Source: Alisma plantago-aquatica
Taxonomy: Eukaryota; Streptophyta; Magnoliopsida; Alismatales; Alismataceae
DNA length: 64,000 nt
NCBI GenBank assembly: GCA_963693085.1
Contig: OY856409.1
Span: 242,382,558-242,446,557 of the forward strand
Direction: 5' to 3'
The position numbers and the translations under genes were made by a program. This document shows, piece after piece, positions 1 through 10,242 of this stretch. Below the pieces are notes generated by a model. It was not told where the DNA came from and did no database searches. It was given only the letters and a program-made list of their open reading frames with translations. Within the stretch, counting starts at the first letter, position 1. Each line of letters opens with the position of its first letter.

Positions 1-212
1 AAGAAATTCCTTTTTATGTCAAATTCCAAAATTCTCTTCTTTTTGTTATTATCTTCAAGTAGACCAAAAGTCAGACTGAGATATTCTTATTTGACTCCCT
101 AAATCTTGTATTTCCATTCGTGGTTAGATAATTACTCTTTTAATTACTTAAAATACTATATATCAATTTTCTTTTATAACTTGACTATTATCTCATATTC
201 CAGTTATCTAAC

Positions 213-242
213 ATATCTAAAAGTCGTGTGACTTTTAGATAT
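213..242. repeat. Perfect 13-bp inverted repeat, 4-nt loop
   Basis: The arms ATATCTAAAAGTC and GACTTTTAGATAT are exact reverse complements around the loop GTGT. The same hairpin occurs at 10351-10380 and 20489-20518 because it is part of the tandem unit. It lies between the LTR tail (ends near 104) and the probable CACTA remnant. No tract of T follows that would suggest a terminator, and none would be expected in plant nuclear DNA. Function unknown. Confidence 0.9.
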
Positions 243-479
243 TTTCTTTTGTAGGTGTTTGACATGAAAAAACCCTATACGACAAAAACACTAGATGATA
301 TATGAGAACAATGGGCACAAGCCTTCGTTAAGGAAGTGAACTTAAAATTTGTTTGAGATAAAGATTTGAGGTTTATAAACTTTGATGTCAATATCTCTAT
401 ATAGATGTGGTGCTTATGACTTCTTGCAATTTTAATTTCGATGCAAGTAAATTATTGGTTCATATGTGAATGATGATCT

Positions 480-635
480 ATATACATGTGTATGAATGCG
501 AATATGAATGAATGAATTGTGTTAGTACATGTCATGAGTATGAATTGGTGTATATGTGAATGAACTATCATGTGTGTGAATGAATCTGAAGATGAATGAA
601 TAAACATGTGATGAGAATGAATAGAATAGTGTGCA
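480..635. repeat. Degenerate GAATGA/ATGTGAATGA simple repeat
   Basis: The stretch is dominated by scattered copies of GAATGAAT and TGTGAATGA with no strict period. It recurs at 10618-10773 and 20756-20911 in the tandem copies. Short ORFs over it on the minus strand look like by-products of the low-complexity sequence. Confidence 0.6.
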
Positions 636-699
636 TATTGTGTTTGTTATAGTAGGTTTGGTGGCATGTTATTAAGATGAACTCATGGGATGTTGTGAA

Positions 700-733
700 C
701 CTACAGTTTAGAAATCTAGTTCTAAATTGTAGG
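700..733. repeat. Inverted repeat, 14-nt arms
   Basis: The arms CCTACAGTTTAGAA and TTCTAAATTGTAGG pair with a single G-T wobble around a 6-nt loop ATCTAG. Copies lie at 10838-10871 and 20976-21009. The hairpin is about 70 bp left of the probable CACTA element and could mark an older insertion edge. No target duplication was identified. Confidence 0.8.
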
Positions 734-804
734 TTATGCATCCCACTGACCAACTAGAATGCATGTTTGTAGGCCTGCAATTTAAAAAAAACATAGATGT
801 CAGT

Positions 805-1309
805 TGTTACAAGAAAACCATCATTGTAGGTCTGAGTCGTCAATTTTAGGCACAAAATCGACATAACATGACCAAAATAAAATGGTCGTGTTGGGATAGC
901 ATGGGTTTGCTAGTGGTGATGGCCAACACAGTCATAGTTGTCGATTTACTTGATATCACCATCATTATACCTCTAAATCATCAGTTGTATGTGATTGAAC
1001 TGGCTTAGATGTTAAATCGATGTTGGTTGATTTGTAAACTGATGACTTAGGAACCTTTACCAATTACAAATGTGACATGGTATGGCTTTGCGGTGTCACT
1101 TAGGGTTCCCAAACCGATGACTCAGACTCCTACATGTGTCGATTTCTTTTATCATCACAATCGAGGTTGGATCCATGTTGTTAATTTGCTTGTCCCCAAC
1201 GTACATCTTAGACCTATGAGTATAGTGTCACCCACTTATGTTTTAGTTGTAAACTGACATTATATAGTCATTTTAACCTATGCTAGAGATAACTTCTGTA
1301 CTAGGTGCA
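805..1309. mobile_element. Probable non-autonomous CACTA-like element
   Basis: The right end reads ACTTCTGTACTAGGTG, whose complement begins CACCTAGTACAGAAGT, similar to CACTAGTACAGAA-type ends of plant CACTA transposons. The left end near 805-822 contains GTTACAAGAAAACC, similar to CACTACAAGAAAA. Between them are repeated sub-terminal motifs of the AACCGA/TCGGTT type, now decayed (AAACCGATGACTCAG, AAATCGATGTTGGTTG, GTCGATTTC). No transposase is visible and no 3-bp target duplication could be fixed. Equivalent copies are at 10943-11447 and 21081-21585. A decayed element of another class remains possible. Confidence 0.4.
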
Positions 1310-1529
1310 CTTTCTATTATTTTTATATGAATTCCTTCCATTTCTTTAATATGTGAAACAATGACCTATTTGTAAGGAAATTAGTCTCTTGGGCCATGGG
1401 TTGCAGCCATGCCAGAAGGTGGATAACTTCATTATTATTCCATCAGTAATACCACTAGGAATTCACTTATCAACTCTTGCCTTGAATTCATATAATTGAA
1501 TTTTATCAAAATTGAGTATATTATATTCA
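1310..1529. other. Unassigned stretch ending at a possible LTR edge
   Basis: This AT-rich sequence sits between the CACTA-like remnant and the polypurine tract. Its last bases, GAGTATATTATATTCA, could be the decayed outer end of the element's 3' LTR, since an LTR edge is expected beside the tract. Similarity to the intact LTR end in copy 3 (27150-27194) is not clear by eye. Repeated at +10,138 and +20,276. Confidence 0.3.
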
Positions 1530-1560
1530 ACCCTCCTTAAAAGAAATTTTATCCCCAAAA
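1530..1560 (-). promoter_or_regulatory. Polypurine tract region (minus-strand LTR element)
   Basis: On the minus strand this reads as a TTTTGGGGATAAAATTTC block followed by AAGGAGGG. This resembles the ATTTCGGGGACGAAAT...AAGGGGGG signature found just before the 3' LTR in Tekay/Del-like chromoviruses. It puts the 3' LTR on its left and fixes the element on the minus strand, in agreement with the PBS at 4280-4291. Copies are near 11668-11698 and 21806-21836. Confidence 0.65.
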
Positions 1561-3044
1561 TTCACCCTAGTAAAGTTAAGGTGAATGATAACTCATCTTA
1601 TCCTCGAACCTTAGGGTTAGCAATCCTAGATAGATATCTTTAACAACTCCTATGACATGTCAATTTGTCTCATTATTACTATATTTAGTATCAGAATTAA
1701 ATTCAAGGCATATCCATATCCTTAGTATTTACATGATATAATCTCTTGGTGATTACATTTTTCACCTAGGTTTCCAACATGTTGTTCATTTATCTTCATG
1801 TAAGGTTGAGGTAACACCTCAAACCCTATGTCAACTTAGGGTGTTCATTCTCAAAAGTCAATTTTAATCATAACATGTGTGTACACAATCTCTTACACTC
1901 ATAATGATATGAAATAAGCACTTGACTGTAGACCAAATACAAATTTTGTCCCATTATAAGAGCATAGATGGTTTATCCACACATTATCTCAATATTTCTC
2001 ATTTTAGGTTGAATCACTCTAAAAAATAACCCAATCCTTAATAACTTTTAATCCCACAATAATCTTATATTTCATGAAGTCATGTGCCTTTATCATTCTT
2101 GAATTTGTTCTCAACTCCCTTAAGTTTTCATTATTACATGGCTTCTCATATCTTTTACACTTTCACCCCCATGTCTCATTAGATTTATTCAATTCCTCAA
2201 GGTCTATAGTGGCACAAGTACCTTTTGGAGTGATCTCCTCTTGGCCTCATGGGCCTTATGCACTTAGGGAGTGCCTCTCACATTTACCCCTTTGGCCTCA
2301 TGAACTCATGAAGATGGACAATCTCTTGACTAATGGGCCTCAGGCAAATATGGATGGCTATCTCATTACCCTATGGTCTTATTCATTTAGAGACAATCAC
2401 ATCCTAATCTCATCGGTCTTATGTACCTTTAATCCTCCCTACTTGACCTTAGTATTGACTTAGAACTCTACCCTACCTAGGGTTTTTTGAGATTTCACAT
2501 CTTTACAATTTTTAGCACATTATTTTCTTATGTAATTCTTTAACCCGAACTTCCTCCATCTCTTGGGGGTACACATTTTTCACTTTATGTCCCTACAATG
2601 GGCTCATGGCGACCACTCCTTATGGGGTTGGCCCCATATTGTCAGCCATCTCCATAGTGACCTTTCCTTGTGTCCCTCAGATACATCATAATAGGTTCAT
2701 AGAAAGTATGTACCTTCATGTTTTTGTATATTTAATCTTTCATGCTTTAGGTGATATTAAAGGCTACCTCAATTATCAAATTGATTTGTGAACTCACCCT
2801 TATAAGGAGGGTCCTATCCTAAGGTGTCTTTTTGACTCATAAGGAGGTTAGGTTGTTTAGACACAACCTGACCCCGTGGGTTAGGGTTTTGCCTCCCCAT
2901 AGGTCCTTTTCCAACTCTTGGGTTGACCCACCCTAGGTCGAGACACCTACCTTAAAAGTTGAATTTCCATTTTCATGTGACCATAATATGTTGAACATAC
3001 ACTTTATATTATAACTTCTCAACCTATTTCCCCATTCTATGTGG
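1561..3044. other. Non-coding interior of the tandem-array element
   Basis: Six-frame translations show no gag, protease, RT or integrase motif. The longest ORF (2074-2463, plus strand, 129 codons) has no recognisable domain and runs against the element's own direction, so it is treated as chance. Repeated at 11699-13182 and 21837-23320. Confidence 0.6.
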
Positions 3045-3614
3045 TATACCCACTCGCTGGGGGTATTTATAATATCATATTCACTTGCTTGGAGTATTTC
3101 AATGATGTACTCACTCACTCGAGGTAATCTCTAATCATACTCACTTGCTGAGGGTATCAATGGCATTCACACTCGCTTGAGGTAGTATACTGGATAACAT
3201 ACCCACTCGATGGGGGTACTTCTCACATAATACTCACTCATTGGGGTTCACATACTGATAACATACCCACTTGTTAGGGGTAGTCTCCATAGCATATTCA
3301 CTCGATGGGGGTAGCATACCCAATAACATACCCACTCACAAGGGGTAGTTTCCATAGCATACACAGTCGTTGGAAGTAACATACCAGACAAGACACCCAC
3401 TTGTTGACGGTAGTTTCCATATCATACCCACTTTCTCGAGTTGCATACCCACTCATTGGGGGTAATCCTCATGGCATACCCACTCACCGAGGGTAGTACA
3501 CCCACTCACTAGGGGTATTTTCAATAACATATACCCACTCTCTAGGGGTTGTTTCAATAGCATACCCACTCATTGGGGGTATTTCCACTAGCATACCCAC
3601 TCACTTGGGGTATT
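3045..3614. repeat. Minisatellite with TACCC...GGGTA palindromic units, copy 1
   Basis: About 19 head-to-tail units of roughly 21-34 bp share the core CATACCCACTCATTGGGGGTA followed by a variable linker such as GTTTCCATAG. Each core is a small imperfect palindrome: TACCC, about 9 bases, then GGGTA. Unit length drifts and many units have substitutions, so the array is older than the tandem duplication that copied it unchanged. It lies inside the element, between the polypurine tract and the PBS, and is not coding. Confidence 0.9.
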
Positions 3615-4279
3615 TTTTATTCTTCCATTCCTCCAAAGATAATATTTGGGTGATGAACAAGTTATGGTCACCTAAACTCATTTATAGTTTTTTCTTTTAT
3701 TCTAATTAGGGTCCATATGGGTAGGGTTACTATATCACCCACGCCACTACATGATTATGGTTTTGGGTTTTGGGTTAGAGATTACACCTTACCTCTTAGG
3801 GTTTCTATATCCCTTAACCCACAAGGGTTTACCTAAACCAACCGTAGCTCCATCTAGACTCTACCCTTTCCAGGAAAACCCATAAAACATTTTTTCTATA
3901 CTTTATCATTATTTCCACATGAATTGGAAGAGAATGCCTTAATCCTACTTCTTCTCAAAAAACCTAATTTGAGATGAAGAGGGAAGTATATTTTAGTGTT
4001 TATTGAGTAGGAGGATGAGAAGTGGAAGAAATTTGAGATGAGAAGACTTATATGAAACATTATTTTAGGCAAACCCTAGGTTCTGTCTAGGAAGGTATCA
4101 TGTGGATAAGGGAGTCCTTATAAACCAACTTAATGGTGCGGAAGAAAATACCGCTAGCCCCCAATGCCATGACCCCTTATAGACACCACTACCATCAGGT
4201 CATGTCTTAATAAGTTTCCTTGTATTTCTACTTATTACTTGAAATTATAAACTATTACATATTATTTAAAAAATCTGGA
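3615..4279. other. Non-coding leader region of the tandem-array element
   Basis: Between the minisatellite and the PBS lies AT-rich DNA with several AACCCTA/TTAGGGTTT motifs (for example 3770-3840). No ORF of note is present. In the element's minus-strand direction this is the region just downstream of the PBS, where a 5' untranslated leader and gag would be expected. No gag is recognisable. Repeated at 13753-14417 and 23891-24555. Confidence 0.6.
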
Positions 4280-4291
4280 GCTCTGATACCA
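4280..4291 (-). other. Primer binding site, initiator-Met tRNA (copy 1)
   Basis: The plus strand reads GCTCTGATACCA, so the minus strand carries TGGTATCAGAGC, complementary to the 3' end of plant initiator-Met tRNA. It lies 2 bp left of the LTR edge TGTAATGACC at 4294. It shows that the LTR to its right is the 5' LTR of a minus-strand element. The equivalent sites are 14418-14429 and 24556-24567. Confidence 0.92.
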
Positions 4292-4293
4292 AA

Positions 4294-6579
4294 TGTAATG
4301 ACCTCAATTTTCAGCGTCCCCCAATTAAGGAAAGACCCAAAAAGTTGAGAGCCATTAACTAAAATTTTCAAGGATCCAAATTTAGCAAATAACAAATAAT
4401 AGTAAATGATTTCTATTGATTTCAAATATTATTTACAACTATAGAAAGATATTCCTCTAAGGAATTACATGAAATTCTTACATCAGAACTATAGGAGAAG
4501 AAGTATCTAGCTAATCCTCCTTTGAATAGCTTTATTTTTTATGGTATCATTTTCATTAATTCTTGATATCTTCATATATTGCATCTACCCAAAATAGTGT
4601 GAAACAAAAACACAGATCAGTATATCAAAATATACTGTGTATATGGGGTGCATGCAAAAGTGTACAAGTAATATAACAATATATGATCCATAAATTACTT
4701 GCAAATAAGAACTGACATTTTATTCACATATTCTCATCTTTATGTGATGCTCATAGTGGTATTATAATTGAACATAATGTAAATAAACAACCATCAATTT
4801 ATTTGAACAATCTTCAAGAAGCACTCCGCAAACCTTGGAAATTGACATTGCAAGTAGTCATAATCGTAACCACATACCTTTTATATAATCATGTAAATTT
4901 TGCAGTCATACTTTATGCATATTATCCAATCAAGCAAGCAAATCAAGCAGTCAGCATTTAATCTTCATGTGTGTAAATCCGAAAGTGTCACCATTATATT
5001 TTTTAGATAAAACCCTATCTGGGTCCTAATCTAGGGTTTTGGGATTATCTCAAGTCTTGAATAAAGAGTAGGGGTACAAACCCTAATTCCATCACACAAT
5101 TCTTTATTAAAGTTATTAATCCACATTATGCATCATGTGTAACCCAATTATCAAGCAAGGTCGTTATGACATTAGGAGAAACAAAGTTAGTTTATGCAAC
5201 TTAAGATCCTAATGATAAAGAAGATTAGGTTCTAAACCCTAGTCATATTATCCATCACATCCTTTCATTAGGAACACTTAGATCACATTAAGTTCATTAT
5301 GATTATCATATGTTATAATCTTTAGTTTCACAACCCTTAGTTATTCATATTTGTGGTTATCAACATTAGATACCCTAACTCTATATGTATGTGATTATAA
5401 ATTCTAAATGTCATTATGATCATCTTAGATTCCTGTTATGTTCAATAATATCAAATCATATGGCAAAGTAGATATTTTTAATATGCTCAACATGTTAATC
5501 ATCGAACCTAGGGTTTCATGTATAGAGTCATCCCTAACATGTGTTTTCTCTACTTATGGAATTGGGTTCAGATCTAAGGTATGAAACCATTTATATTCTT
5601 ATTCCTCTCATTTTTTCTAATAAAGTTTCATATGGAGTTTGTCATGAACAGGGCTACCAATAATTAATTGTGATTTTTACATGATAATTATTAGTTTAAC
5701 CAATGATGAAAAGCCACACATGTAAATAATTGCTTTATTCTACTTTATCCACACGGTTGGATCTAGCCAGTGGTTGTTTTCCATGGTGGTGCCCCATGCC
5801 CGTGTGGATGGAGCTATGAAAAGGGGACAAAAGGTCAAAAAATTCCTTACCACACTGCCTTGACCTGAGGGGAAAAGGCGTCAATTCCACAGACATCATG
5901 TTCAATCCTCACTATTCTCTAGTTCATGATCAACATGATGGGTGGGTCAAATCCACTATTGACCCTTGTCTTTTGGTCTCATAAGAGTTGGGTGACTATG
6001 TATCCCTCTATGTCGCGTCTCACTAAACTCAAAGGTGGTCGTAGTTTTTCCGAGGAGAGAAAGGGCTAGGGTAGGCAGTAGAGCACCCATCGACAACAAG
6101 CGTGAGGTCTAGGGCAGAGTAGAGAAAGAGCCTTTGGCATAGATTTCATGCCTTGAGATTACAAGGATCCACCCTAATGTTCATGCAAGGGTTCTAATCC
6201 TTATATAGGAAACATACAGTGAAAGATATGTCATCATCTATTAATGGGATTCCAACTCCCGCTAAGATTCGGGGAAATTCTATTCTCACATAGAATCTGG
6301 GAAAATATGGGGTCGGTAAGTTGGGATTCCTATCCTGAAGATATTGGAAGAGGTTTTGGAAGCATATAAAGTCTGTGGAGAGAGATATGAAGAGGGAAAG
6401 GAATGGTACTATTTATTGATTTCCTTCTCCATTCAGGGGTAGGGGATGACTGGATCAACATTGGATCATTATTCCAACAGTCACTAGGGTGTGTGACAAT
6501 TTAAGAGGGGAGAAAATATCTCTTACCAAAGTCAAAAGTCATTCATCTGATTTCCAAAATAGAAAAATATCTAATATTT
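4294..6579 (-). mobile_element. 5' LTR of tandem-array element, truncated (copy 1)
   Basis: The LTR starts with TGTAATGACC beside the PBS and is about 2.29 kb long before it stops at the unit junction. It is homologous to the LTR starting at 7787: shared blocks include the AATTAAGGAAAGACCCAAAAA start, the CCCCATGCCC-GTGTGGATGGAGCTA block and the GGAGAGAGATATGAAGAGGGAAAG block. The intact version in copy 3 extends a further 339 bp to 27194. The same truncated LTR is at 14432-16717. Confidence 0.85.
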
Positions 6580-6959
6580 TATAAAAACACTAATAATTGA
6601 GTTCTCCAAACCATATCCAAATTTCAACTAAATCTAAGTTATATATATAATATTAAAAATCATTTAGTACACCATTGTACTTATTAAATTTGTATTCATA
6701 TGTTACCAAAACCCTAGTTTTGTTGATTAGGGTTTTGATTTCTCAAACCCTAATTATTCAAAGCAAAATCATGATAAGAATATTTAATTAGGTTTATCAT
6801 AATTAGACAACCTTCATCAACTCATGCTTAAACAAGAAATTTAGTTAATCATGCAATCACCCAAGTAAACCCTAATTATTTGGTTAATATGAAAATAGGT
6901 TGTTATAACATTGTTATTATGTATCCTCCTAGTCTTCCATATAGGCTATAGGGAAATGG
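6580..6959. other. Sequence right of the unit junction
   Basis: This AT-rich segment follows the unit junction and leads into the gag fragment. It contains AAACCCTAATTATT-type motifs around 6715-6760 and 6870. In the original layout it would have lain left of the gag fragment. No ORF or element end was identified. Repeated at 16718-17097. Confidence 0.5.
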
Positions 6960-7786
6960 ATACTTTGGCACAAGCACCTAATCTGGCTCTAGAATGTGTT
7001 GATCTTGTGACTCCTCAATAACCTACTGTGGTTCCTTGAGAATAGAGATAGAGTTTACTTGATGATGTTGATGAGTTGTCTATGTGTTCTTAGGAAATCC
7101 CTACTTAATGTGCTTCTGAAGGGATGCCACCTCTACTGCTAGCTGAGAAATTTGCTTGTCATTATTGTGGGTTAAGATTCATGATTCTACTGCACCCTTT
7201 TTGTTTGGTCTAGTAAGGCCTCATTCTCCATCACTAGCCTGCCTAGATTATCTTCAATTCTATCTATCTTACTCAGACCCTATCTTGTTGATATTGCTGA
7301 CACAAGTACATGCACTTGTCCTCTTCACATCCATATGAGGTGCCAGATCTCTGCTCAAGATTCCTCAAAATTTTATCCATCTGAGCTTTAAGTATTTATG
7401 AACTCCCTTATTCTATAGCACCTTTAACTACTATTGGTTCTTCTCTCTCATTACCCCAAGACTAATTCCTTTCTAAATTCTTTAGAATCTCATGATATCT
7501 TGTAGCTTTTTTGTTTAGAAAGAATCTTGCACATACATTATCAAGATTAGTCCTCTTATCTTTGTGTAGGGCATAATATAATGTATTTGCCTGCTCAAAG
7601 AGATCAATCCCATGATGAGGGACTTCCCTAAGCATGTTCTAAAATTGCTCCCAGACTTTAGAATAAGACTCCTCAGCATTCTATTTGAAGTTGTGGATCT
7701 TTCCAACCAATTCATTGGTCTTCTAGGTTGGAATGTATCACTCAAATAAAGCATTAATCATCTCGTCCTAGGTGTATATGAATTCT
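6960..7786 (-). pseudogene. Athila/Tat-like gag fragment (copy 1)
   Basis: Read on the minus strand across several frames, this holds the central part of a Retrotrans_gag domain. A stretch containing MLREVPHHGIDLFEQAN and then YALHKDKRTNLDNVCARFF matches the W-E-x-F...L-x-x-C-PHHGI...FYNGL...R pattern of Athila/Tat-type Gag. It continues into KATRYHEILKNLERN. Several in-frame stops and frame changes break it, and it begins abruptly at the LTR edge at 7787, within the domain. The N-terminal half of the domain, a protease and pol are all missing. It belongs to a different lineage from the chromovirus at 27369-59047 and is dead. A more exact lineage call is not possible by eye. Confidence 0.7.
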
Positions 7787-10242
7787 TGCAACAACCTCAA
7801 TTTTTAGCATCCTCTCAATTAAGGAAAGACCCAAAAACTTGAGAGCATTACCTAAAATTCCCTAGGATCTAGATTTAGTAAGTAACAAATAATAGTAAAT
7901 AATTTCCATTAATTTCAAGTATTGTTTACAACTGTAGAAAGATATTCCTATAAGGAATTACATGAAATTCTAACTTGAGAACTATATGAGAAAAAGTATC
8001 TAGCTAATCCTCCTCTACATAGAGTTAATGTCTTCTGGTATATTTCATTTGATTCATAAAGTCTCAATATCTTCTTATATTGCTTATACCTAAAACAACA
8101 TGAAAGAAAAATGTGGATGAGTATATTGAAATGTTCTATGTACGTGGGGTGCATGCAAAAGTGTGCAAGTAATATAATAACATATAATCCATCAATTACT
8201 TGCAAATAAGAACTAGTATTATATTCACATATTGTCATCTTTATGTGATACTCATAGTGGCATTATAATTGAACATTATGTATATAAACAACCATCCATT
8301 TATTTGAACATTCTTGGAGAAACATTCGACAAACCTCACAATCGATATTGTGGCTAGTCATAATTGTAACCACGTACCTTTTGTAGAACCATACAGATCT
8401 TGCAGTCATACTTTAAGCATATTATCCAATCAATGAAGCAATCAAAATTTAATTTGCAAGTACATACCCTAATTCCATTATGCAATACTTTATTAAAGTT
8501 ATTAATCCACAATATGCATCACGTGTAACCCTGATTATCAAGTTAGGCCTTTTATGTCATTAGGAGAAATGTTGTTAGATTATGCAATTTTAGATCCTAA
8601 TGATAAAGAAAATTAGGCTTTGCACCCTAGTCATTAGATCCATCATATCCTTTCATATGGAAAACTTAGATCATCATCAGTTATAATCTTTGGGTTCACA
8701 ACCCTTAATTATTCATATTTATGGTTATCCACATTAGATACCCTAAACTATGTATGTATGTGATTAGAAACCCTAATTATCATTACAATTATCTTATATT
8801 CCCATTATGTTCATTAATATTTGATTATATAACAAAGTATATATTTTTAATATGATCAACATTTTAATCATCAAACATAGGGTTTCATGTATATAATCAC
8901 CCCATAATCATGTGTTTCCCTACTTTTAGAAATAGACTCAGATCTAGGGTATGAAACCATTTTTTTCTTATCCCTGTCATTTTTTTGATCATTTTTCATA
9001 CATGGTTTGTCATGATCGAGGCTAACAATAATTAGTTATGATGTTTCCATGATAAAGATTAGTTTGGCCAATGATAGAAAGCCACATAGGTAAATAATTG
9101 ATTTATTCTACTTTAGCCATGTGGCTGGATTGAGTCAGTGGTTGTTTTCCATGGCAGTGCCCCATGCCCATGTGGATGGAGCTAAGAAAAAGGGGATGAA
9201 AGGCCAGAAAAGTCCTTATCATGTTGTGTTGACCCGTGGGGAAAATACATCAATTTCGTGGACATCATCTTCAACCCCATGCTCTTCTCCCATTCATGAT
9301 TGGTTCCATGCGTGCATCAACTCCACCATTGACCCCTAAATTTAGGGCCCGTAATAGTAGGATGACGATCCAGCCCTCTCCGCATCATCTCACTGAACTT
9401 AAAGGTGGTCGTAGTTTGGTAGGGGAGAGCAAGGGCTAGGGTAGGCGGTAGAGCACCCATCCGCGGCAAGTAGGAAGTCTAGGGTAGAGTAGAGAAAGGG
9501 CATTCAACATGGTTTCTCACACCTTAGGTTTGTAGGGATCCAACCTAGTATTCATGCAAGGATTCTAAGCCTTATATATGCAACATATAGAGAGATAGAT
9601 GTTAGAAGATATTAATGGGATTCCAACTCCCGTTGAGATTTGGAGAAATCCAATCTCATATGGAATCCGGGTGAAGTTGGGGTCGACAAGTTCAAATTCC
9701 TCTCCTAAAGATATTGGGATAGGTTTCAGGGGCATATAAAGTCTGGGGAGAGAGAGATATGAAGAGGGAAAGGCATGATACTATTTAATAATTTGCTTCA
9801 CCAATCAGGGGTAAGGGACTACTAGATCACCATTGGATCATTGATCTAACAGTCACTAGGGCATGTGACATTTTAAGAGCGGCCTGAATATCTCTTACCA
9901 AAGTTAGAAATCATTCATCTGATTTCCAAATAGAAAAACATTTGATATATGTAATTAAGTCCCTCTCCCTTCTTGATTTTCCGTAGGAATTAAGGAACAT
10001 CTTTTTATTATGAAACTTGTACGAGAATATATCAATGCCTTTCCCAACCTATATCTGATTTGTGGGATTTATTGGGGTATCTTTCATAGGCAAAACTTGC
10101 TCTTTTAGTATATCTTTAAATTAATTACCTACACCACAAAGAAATTCCTTTTTATGTCAAATTCCAAAATTCTCTTCTTTTTGTTATTATCTTCAAGTAG
10201 ACCAAAAGTCAGACTGAGATATTCTTATTTGACTCCCTAAAT
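7787..10242 (-). mobile_element. 3' LTR of tandem-array element (copy 1)
   Basis: The left edge TGCAACAACCTC matches the TGTAATGACCTC edge of the 5' LTR, and homology continues with many substitutions and small gaps to about 10242. The intact LTR would go on about 64 bp; here the match stops and unrelated sequence begins. For a minus-strand element the leftmost LTR is the 3' one, and the polypurine tract near 11668 lies on its right as expected. A later insertion of about 1.4 kb, including the CACTA-like remnant, may separate LTR and tract. Its left flank is gag coding sequence with no PBS. Confidence 0.75.

Larger units (their letters stand above)
1..10138. repeat. Tandem 10,138-bp unit, copy 1
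   Basis: The sequence from base 1 recurs from 10139 and again from 20277, a constant offset of 10,138 bp, with only isolated substitutions (for example 2326 T versus 12464 and 22602 C; 6361 A versus 16499 and 26637 G). In window order the unit holds the tail of an LTR (1 to about 104), a stretch with strong hairpins and a probable CACTA remnant, a polypurine tract on the minus strand (about 1530-1545), a 2.75-kb non-coding interior with a minisatellite, an initiator-Met PBS (4280-4291), an LTR cut at 6579, an Athila/Tat-like gag fragment, and a second LTR from 7787. The phase is arbitrary because the window starts inside a unit. The true unit join is after 6579. Confidence 0.97.

Noticed and set aside
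2074..2463. 129-codon plus-strand ORF in the tandem unit
   Set aside because: It is conserved only because the unit is freshly duplicated. There is no domain and it is antisense to the element.
3045..3614. CRISPR-like reading of the regularly spaced repeats
   Set aside because: Unit length drifts from about 21 to 34 bp, repeats are imperfect, spacers are similar to each other, and the DNA is a plant retroelement.
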